From: VBAS01 sp963773465
Lineage (GTDB): Bacteria; Bacteroidota; Bacteroidia; Chitinophagales; Chitinophagaceae
Assembly (NCBI GenBank): GCA_963773465.1
Contig: CAVZBF010000004.1
Location: forward strand, 1,364,001 to 1,428,000
Length of the DNA: 64,000 bases
Direction: 5' to 3'
In this document: positions 1 through 8,602 of the stretch, piece after piece
Position numbering within the stretch: position 1 is the first letter of the stretch
Layout: every line of letters starts with the position of its first letter
Position numbers and translations under genes: made by a program
The notes under the pieces: generated by a model
Seen by the model: the letters and a program-made list of their open reading frames with translations, nothing else
Told to the model about the DNA's origin: nothing
Database searches by the model: none

Positions 1-640
1 ATAATAATACCACTACTGCCGCTGCGTCGGAACCATTGCATGAAAGTGAACAGGCAAGTGCTGCCACCAAAAAGAACAATCCAACAGCGCCTATTATTGC
101 AAGAATAAGAAGGCCCGCTTTATCTCCCGCTTCTTTGTTGCCTGAGATCTTTGCAAGTGTCCAGATCTTTAATTGCTTTTTAAATTCTGCTTTCAGAATT
201 CTTTTCTCTGCGCGGGTCAATGAACTTTTATCGCGGTGTTTTAAGGAAGCGAGTATCTGTTCTGCAGTTGGGTCCTTTTTATTTTTATTTATCGTTGAAG
301 GAGTGCTTGCATAAAGCGGCGATAATGACCCGAAAGTTATCTCGCCGGAGGCTGCGATTCCGGTCACCATTCCAAAAGTGGAAAGTGCCAAAAGAAAATC
401 ACAGGTTTTTTGTTTTGCATATGAATACACGCCTTTACTTTTCTTAACCGGGTAAGACAATGCGGCAATAATAAAAACTAGAACAAATATAATCTTTAAG
501 TAAACGGGCAATTCATCACTCAGCCCGGAGATTTCACTGCCGGTGAACCATGCGAGTAATAAAATGAGTATATGCGATACAATAATGATGAGCCTGGCTA
601 TCCGGGGATTCTTTTTTGCCCAGAACGAAAGTTGTTTCAT
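1..640 (-). CDS. membrane protein, 3' end beyond window edge
   Basis: An open reading frame starts at the ATG at 638-640 and runs leftward off the window without a stop (213 codons seen). It begins MKQLSFWAKKNPRIARLI. Two hydrophobic segments lie near the N-terminus (about residues 17-34 and 47-61), followed by a possible third around the stretch LLALSTFGMVTG, a charged Lys/Arg-rich linker (KNKKDPTAEQILASLKHRD), and a further long hydrophobic segment before the edge (LLILAIIGAVGLFFLVAAL). I do not recognise the family; the arrangement suits a small inner-membrane protein. The reading frame has no internal stop and codon use fits the neighbours, so I take it as real although it is incomplete. 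Confidence 0.7.
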   Translation of the reverse strand, partial: MKQLSFWAKKNPRIARLIIIVSHILILLLAWFTGSEISGLSDELPVYLKIIFVLVFIIAALSYPVKKSKGVYSYAKQKTCDFLLALSTFGMVTGIAASGEITFGSLSPLYASTPSTINKNKKDPTAEQILASLKHRDKSSLTRAEKRILKAEFKKQLKIWTLAKISGNKEAGDKAGLLILAIIGAVGLFFLVAALACSLSCNGSDAAAVVVLL

Positions 641-658
641 GCGCAGTGGTTTATAATT

Positions 659-1075
659 TTAAATAAGTGACTTGCCTGTCCGGAAACAAGTGCCTTTAAA
701 TAAAGCGACCTGTTCATTTTTTTGGTTAAATACCGTAATAAGATAAACCCCTGTACTTCTTCCATTGTGAACTTCTTTCGCTTCTGCCAGCAATATATCG
801 CCGGTGTTCACAGGTTTTGTAAATGTAATGGTAACATCGAGTGCTACGGAAAGATTATTCCTGTTATTGCACGCAAATGCAAAAGCACTGTCTGCAAGAG
901 AGAAGGGAATACCACCATGTACGATCCCAAATCCATTTACCATTTCCTTTCTTACGGTCATTTTTATTTTACTGTAACCCTCTTTAATTTCAAGAACTTC
1001 TATTCCCAGCCATTGACTGAAAAAATCATTTTCCATCATGTGGTTGACGACAGAACCGGGATTTACAGGATTCAT
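659..1075 (-). CDS. paaI: PaaI-like hotdog-fold thioesterase
   Basis: Small hotdog-fold acyl-CoA thioesterase. The conserved stretch is GFGIVHGGIPFSLADSAFAF, where the HGG turn and the following acidic residue form the active site in the PaaI/YdiI group. The later part (ALDVTITFTKPVNTGDILLA) is the typical central strand region. In phenylacetate degradation PaaI hydrolyses stalled hydroxyphenylacetyl-CoA type esters and recycles CoA. It lies downstream of paaG on the same strand, which supports this role. I chose the start at 1075 (MNPVNPGSV...) because the 19 codons upstream (from 1132) are rich in Ile/Lys/Phe and look non-coding. A generic acyl-CoA thioesterase is the alternative. Confidence 0.8.
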   Translation of the reverse strand: MNPVNPGSVVNHMMENDFFSQWLGIEVLEIKEGYSKIKMTVRKEMVNGFGIVHGGIPFSLADSAFAFACNNRNNLSVALDVTITFTKPVNTGDILLAEAKEVHNGRSTGVYLITVFNQKNEQVALFKGTCFRTGKSLI

Positions 1076-1183
1076 GAGGATTCTGAGGAATTTAATTTTT
1101 ATAAATTGATTTTCGATGATCAACGATTTCAAGCATTATCCATATTTCATCATAATCCCTTTCTAATCCTATTAATCGTGGTT

Positions 1184-1957
1184 CTATTCTCCTGTGAACT
1201 TAGGAATTCTTTTTTCTAAAAAAGCAGTTACTCCTTCTTTGAAATCGGCTGTAGCAGCTGCTCTTTGCTGGTAAATATCTTCATCCTGTAATTGCTCTTC
1301 CAATGTGCTTCTTGATGAATGACCGAGCAATTGTTTTGTATAGGCTAAACCTTTTGTCGGCATTTGTGATAAATAAGAAGCAATGCTCAAAGCATTTTCG
1401 GCAAACACTTCATCAGGAAAAATTTTATAGATCATGCCGATACGTTCTGCTTCTTCGGCAGGTATTTTTTCTCCGAGCATCATAAACGCACTTGCTTTTT
1501 GCCAGCCGATCAATCTTGGTAAAAAAAATGTACCGCTGCTATCCGGTATCAAACCAATTTTTGAAAATGCCTGGATGAATGATGCAGATTGCGCCGCCAC
1601 AACGATATCACAACATAAAGCAATATTAGCGCCTGCACCTGCTGCCACGCCATTTACTGCTGCAATCACCGGTTTTTCCAATTTTCTTATTCTTATTACA
1701 ATAGGATTATAATGTTCTGAAAGAATTTTTGCCATACCCGGTCCATCGGGATCAACTACTTCAGCAAGATCTTGTCCCGCAGAGAAACCCTTTCCGGCAC
1801 CGGTGATATAAACACATCTTACTTCTTTGCTTTTGCATTCATCTAGCTTATCCTGCATCAGCAACGCCATTTCACGATTGAATGAATTCAATTTATCAGG
1901 ACGGTTTAACGTAATGATGCCAACTGAATTCTTTACTTCAAATAAGATCGGGCTCAT
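1184..1957 (-). CDS. paaG: enoyl-CoA hydratase/isomerase, PaaG-like
   Basis: Crotonase-superfamily protein of 257 aa, the usual length. Oxyanion-hole segments are visible: GKGFSAGQDL (about residues 55-64) and NGVAAGAGANIALCCDI (about 102-118). The segment GLIPDSSGTFFLPRLIG contains the Asp typical of PaaG, the isomerase that converts ring 1,2-epoxyphenylacetyl-CoA to the oxepin form. Context with paaABCDE on the same strand supports that reaction over fatty-acid beta-oxidation. No frameshift is seen. It is separated from the main paa cluster by about 5 kb of unrelated genes, so it is probably transcribed separately or from a read-through transcript. Confidence 0.85.
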   Translation of the reverse strand: MSPILFEVKNSVGIITLNRPDKLNSFNREMALLMQDKLDECKSKEVRCVYITGAGKGFSAGQDLAEVVDPDGPGMAKILSEHYNPIVIRIRKLEKPVIAAVNGVAAGAGANIALCCDIVVAAQSASFIQAFSKIGLIPDSSGTFFLPRLIGWQKASAFMMLGEKIPAEEAERIGMIYKIFPDEVFAENALSIASYLSQMPTKGLAYTKQLLGHSSRSTLEEQLQDEDIYQQRAAATADFKEGVTAFLEKRIPKFTGE

Positions 1958-1975
1958 CTATTTTATTTTAATGGC

Positions 1976-2073
1976 TAAATTGTTGAATTGTTAAATGGTT
2001 AAATTGTTAAATGATAGAAACAGGCAGAATAACAATTTATCAATTAAACAATTTAACCATGTAGCAATTTAGC
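1976..2073. repeat. A/T-rich short tandem repeat with inverted partner
   Basis: Between the paaG start and the upstream oxidoreductase stop lies a run of 7-8 bp units of the form AATTGTT/AAATGGTT (about 1978-2016). It is followed after a short spacer by the inverted units AACAATTTA (about 2030-2072). The two halves could fold into a long weak hairpin. It resembles four other tandem-plus-inverted elements at gene borders in this window. Confidence 0.6.
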
Positions 2074-2074
2074 A

Positions 2075-3397
2075 CTAGGTATATTTTGTTTTACCAGGCG
2101 TTGCGATCGCATAATAACCATTTTCATCAGGAACAACTGGAGGCATTGCATTCCAGGCAAACTCTTTTGGCATAATATCTATACCTGAATTCAAAACTTT
2201 ATCCCAATTCAAAACCTGCCCTGAATAGGTTGCCATTCTTCCCATGATCGCAGTCATTGTACTTTTTGCTCCATTTTCTGTATCAGCAAATTTGTATTCA
2301 CCTTTTGCAATGGCGGCAAATAATTCATCATGTTCTGTTTGGTATGGATCGTTCTCATCCTTCTTTTTGTCAAACTGGTACAACACTGTGCCTGCATTAT
2401 CTTTTATATGTGCAGCGCCACAGAAAATTTTTCCTTTTGTTCCAATCAATAGCTCATCTACTTTACTCATGGTTCCGGGTATGTGACGACACTGGCTGTT
2501 TAATATAGAACCATCCGCATATTGAAATTCTACATAATGATGATCAAAAATTTCGCCATGATCTTTTCCTTTTCTTACTTGTCTTCCACCCATACCCTGT
2601 GCTTTTACAGGATAGCCTCCTTTGAACCAATTCATCACATCGATATTATGAATATGCTGCTCAACAATATGATCGCCGCAAAGCCAATTGAAATAATACC
2701 AGTTACGCATTTGATATTCCATTTCTGTTTGACCTGCTTTTCTTGGATTAACCCATACACCATCATTATTCCACCACACCTGTGCTGATGTGATATCCCC
2801 GATCATATCTTTCTTTGCATACAGTTCACGATAAGAATTCTGATAATGACGCTGCAATCCGACAACTACATTTAATTTCTTTTGCTTTGCTATTTCTGCC
2901 GCATCCAACACTCTTTTTATCCCGGCCGGATCAGTAGCAACAGGTTTCTCCATAAAAATCTGTTTGCCCTGTTTTACTGCTTCTTCAAAATGAATGGGAC
3001 GAAAACCCGGAGGTGTAGTCAATATCACCACATCAGCATGTGCCATTGCTTTTTTATATGCATCAAAGCCGGTGTACTTTCTTTCTTCAGGAACATCGAT
3101 CCGGTTTTTAATACTTACTTTATCTCCATCTGCAGTTAATTCTTTATAAGAGCTATCGATCCTGTCACGAAAAGCATCAGCCATCGCAACAAGCTTTACA
3201 TTTTGTTTGGTGAGGCAAGCCTGCTTAGCCGCGCCGGTACCACGGCCGCCGCAACCGATCAATGCCACTTTAATTGTATCATCAGCACCGCTGAAAAAAT
3301 TTGCTTTTGATAATAATGGCGCTGCCATTACCCCGCCTGTAAGCACTGCAGATGTTTTTACAAAATCACGGCGGGAGTTCTTATTTTCTGTATTCAT
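2075..3397 (-). CDS. exported Gfo/Idh/MocA family oxidoreductase
   Basis: NAD(P)-dependent sugar or cyclitol dehydrogenase-like protein, about 440 aa. The chosen start (3397) gives MNTENKNSRRDFVKTSAVLT, a Tat-type signal with twin Arg, as is common for Bacteroidota members of this family. A Rossmann motif follows (KVALIGCGGRGTGAA), then the family EKP motif (MEKPVATDP) whose Lys is the usual catalytic residue, and a C-terminal beta-sheet domain (HHYVEFQYADGSI). The substrate cannot be read from sequence. A 16-codon upstream extension to 3445 is possible but would precede the Tat signal. It sits with a SUMF1-like protein, ApbE and a Hyi-like TIM barrel, all exported, suggesting a periplasmic sugar-acid or cyclitol pathway (inference). 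Confidence 0.85.
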   Translation of the reverse strand: MNTENKNSRRDFVKTSAVLTGGVMAAPLLSKANFFSGADDTIKVALIGCGGRGTGAAKQACLTKQNVKLVAMADAFRDRIDSSYKELTADGDKVSIKNRIDVPEERKYTGFDAYKKAMAHADVVILTTPPGFRPIHFEEAVKQGKQIFMEKPVATDPAGIKRVLDAAEIAKQKKLNVVVGLQRHYQNSYRELYAKKDMIGDITSAQVWWNNDGVWVNPRKAGQTEMEYQMRNWYYFNWLCGDHIVEQHIHNIDVMNWFKGGYPVKAQGMGGRQVRKGKDHGEIFDHHYVEFQYADGSILNSQCRHIPGTMSKVDELLIGTKGKIFCGAAHIKDNAGTVLYQFDKKKDENDPYQTEHDELFAAIAKGEYKFADTENGAKSTMTAIMGRMATYSGQVLNWDKVLNSGIDIMPKEFAWNAMPPVVPDENGYYAIATPGKTKYT

Positions 3398-3410
3398 AAA
3401 AAAGTGTTTT

Positions 3411-4377
3411 TTAATTTGAGAGATATAAGGTAAAGAATTTTTCAATCTCTTCAGCTGATGGCTGTTTTAAAGGCCTGGCTAGCCTGAAACCGGCAAACGG
3501 TGCATCGGTAAGCCACCATTTGCTTTTTGGTATTTGCGGGTCGCGGCGATTCCATTCGGGTAACCATTTTGTCCTGTTGGCACAACGTAATTCCGTGGCA
3601 TTCATCACTATATGAGCCACCTTTCAAAAGCCTGGGATGCCGGGCGATGGGTTTTAATTCGGGATCAGAATTTACTTCTTTCATTTTGGTAAAATAATTT
3701 TCATCATACTGATCCATCACCCATTCGGCTACATTGCCAAGGATATCATACAAGCCAAAGGCATTTGGTTTCAATTGCCCTGCCTTATGATAGGCAGCAT
3801 TGCTGTTTTTATCATACCATGCATATTTCTCCAATTCATTTTCATTATTGCCAAAAAAATATTTTGATGAAGAGCCGGCACGGCAGGCATATTCCCATTC
3901 CGCTTCTGTCGGCAGCCGATAAAAGATACCCGTTTTATTATATAGCCATTTACAATACATAACCGCGGTTCTTTGTTGCATACTGTTTACAGGAAAACCA
4001 CCATCACGACCCATATCCCAGCTAAGATCGACATATTGCGGGCTGGGTCTTGTTATTGCATCTACATTTGAATTCTGACTTGTATTAGCATCTCTAAAAA
4101 AAATATCAAACTCATCATGTGTTACTTCAAATGCGCCCATCCAGAAGGGTGATATTGTAAATTTTTTTTGCGGGCCCTCATCAACATCTCTTCCTGTTTC
4201 ATTTTCAGGACTGCCCATTATAAAGCTGCCGCCTTTGATGGGTACCATTTTAAATTTTAATGAAGAACCTGGAATTAATTGTTCGTATGCCTTGAATGAC
4301 GAATCGGTTGTTTGTGATAGCAGGCCAAATGCCGGAAGAAAGTAAAAAGTAAAAATTAAAAAGTATTTGCTATTCAT
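3411..4377 (-). CDS. SUMF1/FGE-sulfatase-domain protein, one frameshift
   Basis: Exported protein with a formylglycine-generating-enzyme-like (SUMF1) domain: signal peptide (residues 1-21), then MVPIKGGSFIMGSPENE, YRLPTEAEWEYACRAG and ILGNVAEWVMD, all family hallmarks. The frame breaks at about 3601, where GGSYSDE should continue as DDATELRCANRTKW. Removing one base there joins the C-terminal part (to 3411), which ends GFRLARPLKQPSAEE, the expected family ending. The catalytic Cys pair of true formylglycine-generating enzymes is absent (one Cys in this region), so it is probably a structural or binding relative, not a sulfatase activator. The shift is an extra A/T and looks like a sequence error. 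It starts 18 bp after the ApbE stop, suggesting co-transcription. Confidence 0.8.
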
Positions 4378-4395
4378 AAGGGCAAGTTAGCAAAG

Positions 4396-5396
4396 TCAAG
4401 GTTGTTTCTTTTCAAAATAGCGGTCGAAATTTTTTGTTTTATAAGTAATGATCTTTTCATTTTTTAAGGCAGCAATAAAAAGCTGCTGCTCTAAATTCCC
4501 TGGCTAATCTCAATGCTTTTCTTACCGGTAATATACTGAAGGCAGTTGCAAGCCAGTCCGCGGCGGCGCCGTTTTTGTATATTACTGTCACGTTCCGTTG
4601 CGATGTAACTCCATAACCGGTTTTAGGATCAATGATATGAGAATATTTTTTTCCGTTATGAATTGATATAACGATAAATATCTCCCGAAGTAGAAACGGC
4701 ACAATTCTTTAATTCTAATTTTTTATCCCAAACTTCGATTTCATTTTCCGGAAGATTAATGCCAACGATCCATCCGTTTTTACCTGGTGGTGCATTGCTC
4801 ATAACTATATCGCCGCTTGCATCGGCTAAAGCGCTGTTGATGTTTTTGCTTTTCAAAAGATCAATTACTTTTTGCGCCGCATGCCCGGGAACTATTCCGC
4901 CAAAATCAAGACGCATTCCCTGTTTTTTAAATGTTATTGTTTTTTTTGTTTGATCAAGTATAAGGTTTTTGAAGCCTGTTAATTGTCTTGCTGTTTTTAT
5001 TTCGGTTTCAGAAGGAAATCTCTTTTCAGCTTTTGCTCTTCGCCAAAGCTGCGTTAATGCACCAATAGTTATATCAAATGTTTTTCCTGATCTTTCCCAG
5101 GCGTCTTTTGACCAATTGATCATGGCAAATAATCCATCAGAAACTTTTATACCGGCCTGATTTTTTTGCAAGGCCAGTTTGCCCACTTCGCTTTCTGAAC
5201 TGTAATCACTAAAAATATCATTTAGCGAATCAACCAACGCAAAACATTCTTTTGCTATAGATACCGCTTCGATAGAATCCGTATGATAAAAAATAAGATT
5301 GAACGGGGAACCCATTTTGTTTTCGGAAAATTGAAACCGCTTCAGTTGTGCTGAAAGGGTGAATGGAAACAACAAAAGAAAAATCAATCGCAACAT
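4396..5396 (-). CDS. apbE: ApbE-type FMN transferase, two frameshifts
   Basis: Periplasmic flavin transferase that attaches FMN to Thr/Ser of partner flavoproteins. Signal peptide MLRLIFLLLFPFTLSAQ, then KMGSPFNLIFYH, FDITIGALTQLWR, DFGGIVPGHAAQKVIDLL, SALADASGDIVM and CAVSTSGDIYRYI, all ApbE landmarks. The frame is lost near 4670 and resumes with HNGKKYSHIIDPKTGYG. It is lost again near 4490 and resumes to end IITYKTKNFDRYFEKKQP at 4396. Each repair needs one base removed. The usual DFGGIAKGYA is DFGGIVPGHA here. No NqrC/RnfG-type target with an FMN-binding domain is visible in the window. It is divergent from the Hyi-like gene (41 bp between starts). Confidence 0.8.
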
Positions 5397-5437
5397 GAAC
5401 GGGATGTCTTACATTTAAGTTCTCAAGATAAAAGTTT

Positions 5438-6415
5438 ATGGAACGCAGAAAATTTATCCGTAATAGTTTTTTAACCAGCGCCGCAACTCTCACCGTGGGT
5501 CCATCGTTTGCTGAAAAGAATGTTAATCGGGGGGTCGTTAAGACACGAACCCTGGCACCAGAGGAGTTCGTGAAAACACAAACGCCGACAACAGAAAACA
5601 AACCATTTAATCTGGACTATGCTTTTCATGCCGGGATGTTTAAAGAGCATGCCGGGGAAGATTTTTTGGAACAGATAAAATGGGCCTACGATCAGGGTTT
5701 TCGCAGCATTGAAGACAATGGAATGATGGCCCGGCCGGTAGAGCTGCAAAAAAAGATCGGTGATTTGCTGGCAAAATTGGGAATGCGAATGGGTGTATTT
5801 GTCATTACTTCCGATAGCTGGCATTGGAAAACATCATTGACTAGCGGTAAACAGGAATGGATCGACAGGATGATGAAGGATTGTAAAGAAGCAATAGAAG
5901 TAGCAAAACGGGTGAATGCAAAATGGATGACGGTTGTTCCGGGAAATTACGAGAGAAGTTTGTCGCATGATATGCAAACTGCCAATGTTATTACGGCATT
6001 AAGAAAAGGTGCAGAAATTTTGGCACCACATGGATTGATAATGGTGCTCGAAGCATTAAGCGATAACCCTGATCTTTTTTTGCGCGGCACCCACCAAACA
6101 TACATGATCTGTAAAGCCGTGAATAGTCCTGCCTGCAAATTTTTATTTGATATGTACCATATGCAGCGCAATGAGGGAAATATTATTGCGAATATTGACA
6201 GAGTATGGGATGAAACGCCTTATTTCCAGATTGGCGATAATCCGGGGAGAAAAGAACCCGGCACCGGAGAAATGAATTACAAAAATATTTTCAAACACAT
6301 TTACAATAAAGGCTACAAAGGAATACTGGGCATGGAACATGGAAATGCGAAACCAGGAAAGGAAGGCGAGATGGAATTGATAAAAGCTTACAGGGAAGCA
6401 GACTCTTTTAAGTGA
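5438..6415 (+). CDS. exported hydroxypyruvate isomerase-like TIM barrel
   Basis: AP-endonuclease-2/xylose-isomerase-like TIM-barrel protein, 325 aa, with a Tat-like leader (MERRKFIRNSFLTSAATL). Metal-binding residues of the Hyi group are recognisable: Glu in MVLEALSDNPD, Asp in FLFDMYHMQ, the FQIGDNPGRKEPGTGEMNY loop, and Glu in GILGMEHGNA. Hyi enzymes interconvert hydroxypyruvate and tartronate semialdehyde. Exported Bacteroidota relatives are often annotated only as sugar phosphate isomerase/epimerase, so the reaction is uncertain. Together with the Gfo/Idh/MocA protein it may act on a sugar acid or inositol-like compound. Intact and alone on the plus strand among minus-strand genes. Confidence 0.8.
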   Translation: MERRKFIRNSFLTSAATLTVGPSFAEKNVNRGVVKTRTLAPEEFVKTQTPTTENKPFNLDYAFHAGMFKEHAGEDFLEQIKWAYDQGFRSIEDNGMMARPVELQKKIGDLLAKLGMRMGVFVITSDSWHWKTSLTSGKQEWIDRMMKDCKEAIEVAKRVNAKWMTVVPGNYERSLSHDMQTANVITALRKGAEILAPHGLIMVLEALSDNPDLFLRGTHQTYMICKAVNSPACKFLFDMYHMQRNEGNIIANIDRVWDETPYFQIGDNPGRKEPGTGEMNYKNIFKHIYNKGYKGILGMEHGNAKPGKEGEMELIKAYREADSFK

Positions 6416-6433
6416 TCTTTTGTCAACCTGAAA

Positions 6434-6844
6434 TTATCCTGAGGGGATAAGTGTACCCGAGGCAGACATATTTGTTTCCAGAGCTTTAGATTCGAATTTT
6501 AACATTGATGAAGATAACGAGATAATTTTCATTATTACTTTATTCCCTTCTCCGTCTTCCATCATAATTTCTTTTTTTAAACTATCGTACGTCCACTTGC
6601 CATATTGACCCGATGTATCGTACTTCTCTACATAGGTCATATCGCCTTTAAATAAAATCCTTGTATTCTTTATAAAATCTTTTAATTCCTGTGAATTGTC
6701 ATCTAAATTCTCCGAATGGCCATCCTTAAATTTCCATTCACGACAAATCATTTTAATTGTATCCTGACGTTGTAAAGATTGCGAATAGCCAAAAGTAGTT
6801 GTGAACAACAGACAAATGCTAAAACAAAGCCTAAGACAAGTCAT
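6434..6844 (-). CDS. secreted lipocalin-like hypothetical protein
   Basis: About 136 aa after a signal peptide (MTCLRLCFSICLLFTTTFGYSQ). The start at 6844 is preferred because a longer frame to 6892 puts 16 unlikely residues before the signal. The mature part has the pattern of short lipocalin-like Bacteroidota proteins: a start near REWKFKDGHSENLDD, then FKGDMTYVEKYDTSGQYGKW and YDSLKKEIMMEDGEGNKVIM. These proteins are small beta-barrels of unknown ligand. It lies 25 bp after the paaD stop and may be on the same transcript, but nothing links it to phenylacetate. Confidence 0.65.
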   Translation of the reverse strand: MTCLRLCFSICLLFTTTFGYSQSLQRQDTIKMICREWKFKDGHSENLDDNSQELKDFIKNTRILFKGDMTYVEKYDTSGQYGKWTYDSLKKEIMMEDGEGNKVIMKIISLSSSMLKFESKALETNMSASGTLIPSG

Positions 6845-6869
6845 ATCATAGTTTTTATAAACGTCAAAT

Positions 6870-7372
6870 TTAATGACATTTAAAATAATCAAACGGCTCT
6901 TTACAATCTATACATTGATATAATGCCTTGCAGGCAGTGCTGCCAAACTCGCTGATGCGGTGTGTATGGTAAGAATTGCAATGCGGACATTGAACGGCTT
7001 CAGCAGCCGCAAATAATTTCTGATCGCAAACCTGCTGCTTGGATTTGGTGGCGCAATTCCGTATTCTTTTAATTTTCTTTTTCCTTCCTCGCTCATCCAT
7101 TCTGTTGTCCATGCAGGAGAAAGCACTTGTGTTATTTTTATTTTTTTAAATCCCAATGTGGCCAGTTGAATTTTAATGGTAGCGGTTATCATATCCATTG
7201 CAGGGCAACCTGTATAAGTTGGAGTAATGATCACTTCCAATTCTTCATCATTCATTTTTACATCTCTTACGATACCGAGATCAATGATCGACAACACGGG
7301 CACTTCGGGATCATTGATGCCTCCGAGAAAAGAATAAATTGTTTTTTTATCTATTGTATGTACTGCCATCAT
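6870..7372 (-). CDS. paaD: PaaD (PaaJ), phenylacetyl-CoA epoxidase assembly, frameshifted
   Basis: DUF59/MIP18-type protein needed for the phenylacetyl-CoA epoxidase, probably for its metal centre. The N-terminal part has GGINDPEVPVLSIIDLGIV and the Cys loop PTYTGCPAMDMI. The C-terminal part is in another frame and has the zinc-ribbon Cys pairs CPHCNS and CIDCKEPFDYFKC plus SEFGSTACKALY, the canonical PaaD ending. The frames meet near 7045 just after KLKEYGIAPPNPS, so a one-base shift splits an otherwise complete gene. Several Met codons are possible; I prefer 7372 (MMAVHTIDKK), 5 bp after the paaC stop. Confidence 0.8.
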
Positions 7373-7376
7373 TTTT

Positions 7377-8181
7377 TTACCATTCACAGCCGGGATAGGC
7401 TCTTTGCAGGTATTGTAATTCTGTAAGTATATAACCTAGATGTTCTGTATGCTTCCCTTGTTTGCCTCCGCTTTGCATAAATGCTTTCTCGGGGATAGCT
7501 AATGTCGCTTCAGAAAATATTTCGTCCACTTTATTCACCCATGATCCTTTCAATTTAGAAACATCGACGCCGATCCCATCATTCACTGCTTGCGTTTCAT
7601 AGCCGGCAGCGTCAAACAATTCGCCTGTATATCTCCATAATTCATCAATTGCTTTCACCATCCGCTGATGGCTTTCTTCTGTGCCATCGCCCAGCCGTAT
7701 CACCCATTCACTGCTCCAGCGAAGATGATAAGTAACTTCTTTCAATGACTTTTCTGCGATGGCTGCAAGTTGTTCATCCTTGCTGTTCTGAAGTTGCTCA
7801 AATAACAAATACTGGTACTGGCTAAAAAAAAATTGCCGTAGAATAGTTTGTGCCCAATCACCATTGGGTTGTTCAACAAGCAAACAGTTTTTAAATTCTC
7901 TTTCATTTCTTAAGTATGCTAATGAGTCTTCGGTGGCGGCCCCCTCTACATCTCCTCCGCCGGAAGGCGGAGAGACTTTGGCAGCACGCTGACTATTGAT
8001 AAGAGTTGCGGCATACTGATAAAAATTTCTTGCCTGTCCGATCAGATCAAGAGAAATATTAGTGATAGCGATATCCTGTTCCAGTACTGGTCCATGTCCG
8101 CACCATTCACTGTTACGTTGACCAAGTATCAGTGAATTATCTGCAAGAGTGAAGTGTAGTCAATTAATGTACTGTATTCAT
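7377..8181 (-). CDS. paaC: PaaC structural subunit of phenylacetyl-CoA epoxidase, frameshifted 5' end
   Basis: Ferritin-like subunit that forms the stable PaaAC core of the epoxidase. Key segments: GQRNSEWCGHGPVLEQDIA, ISLDLIGQARNFYQYAA, CLLVEQPNGDWAQTILRQF and YHLRWSSEWVIRLGDGT. The last 245 or so codons are continuous. Near the 5' end the frame must change about twice (roughly 8148 and 8165) to join the ATG at 8181 to LIDYTSLL and then ADNSLILGQ. A 44-bp palindromic repeat (7938-7981) is inserted in frame and adds the unusual stretch KVSPPSGGGDVEGAA in a loop. Whether the protein still assembles with that loop is unknown. Confidence 0.8.
7938..7981. repeat. palindromic repeat inserted in frame inside paaC
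   Basis: The stem CTCCGCC (7955-7961) and GGCGGAG (7966-7972) closes a GGAA loop, flanked by GCCCCCTCTACATCT and AGACTTTGG. The same arrangement (GCCCCTCC..ACCTCCCCGG) appears in reverse orientation just before the fructokinase gene (42511-42543). It interrupts the conserved PaaC sequence between the residues INSQRA and TEDSLAYL, so it looks like a mobile palindromic unit that settled in a permissive loop. Confidence 0.65.
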
Positions 8182-8211
8182 TCTTACTTTCCACCTTGTG
8201 CGGATTGGGGT

Positions 8212-8478
8212 TTACATATGGTTTACTTCATCCGGAAGATCATAAAAAGTAGGATAACGATAAATCTTATCAATGGCAGGTTCATATAATTCTCCTGCTT
8301 CATCAGGATTAGATGCATGAATATATTTTGATTCAACCACCCAGATGCTTACGCCTTCCATTCTTCTTGTATAAACATCTCTTGCATTTTCAATGGCCAT
8401 TTGTGCATCAGCTGCATGCAGGCTGCCTACATGTTTATGATCAAGTCCTTGTTTACTTCGAATGAATACTTCCCACAA
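8212..8478 (-). CDS. paaB: PaaB subunit of phenylacetyl-CoA epoxidase, start uncertain
   Basis: Small epoxidase subunit bridging the PaaAC heterodimers. It is easily recognised by WEVFIRSKQGLDHKHVGSLH, ENARDVYTRRMEGVSIWVVE and the end YRYPTFYDLPDEVNHM. The annotated start is a TTG at 8478. The conserved N-terminus continues upstream in the same frame (SNETKSDWPL, to about 8505) but no ATG is found there; the codon before Ser is GTT (8506-8508). Either an unusual start is used or a base error has destroyed the ATG. Confidence 0.8.
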   Translation of the reverse strand: MWEVFIRSKQGLDHKHVGSLHAADAQMAIENARDVYTRRMEGVSIWVVESKYIHASNPDEAGELYEPAIDKIYRYPTFYDLPDEVNHM

Positions 8479-8602
8479 CGGCCAATCGCTTTTTGTTTCA
8501 TTAGAAACAATATTTCCTCCTGCATTTATCTTCAGGTATATCGCCGTAATAAAATTTTCTTAAGTAATTTTTCATTATTAATTATTAATTTTTAATTCTT
8601 AA

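Noticed and set aside
36..314. Open frame of 92 codons on the plus strand at the left edge
   Set aside because: It lies entirely over a longer minus-strand frame (1-640) with a good start and membrane segments; the plus frame has no such features.
722..1219. 165-codon plus-strand frame over the paaI-like gene
   Set aside because: It is antisense to a recognised thioesterase and to the end of paaG and has the Cys/Phe/Ile-rich composition of a shadow frame.
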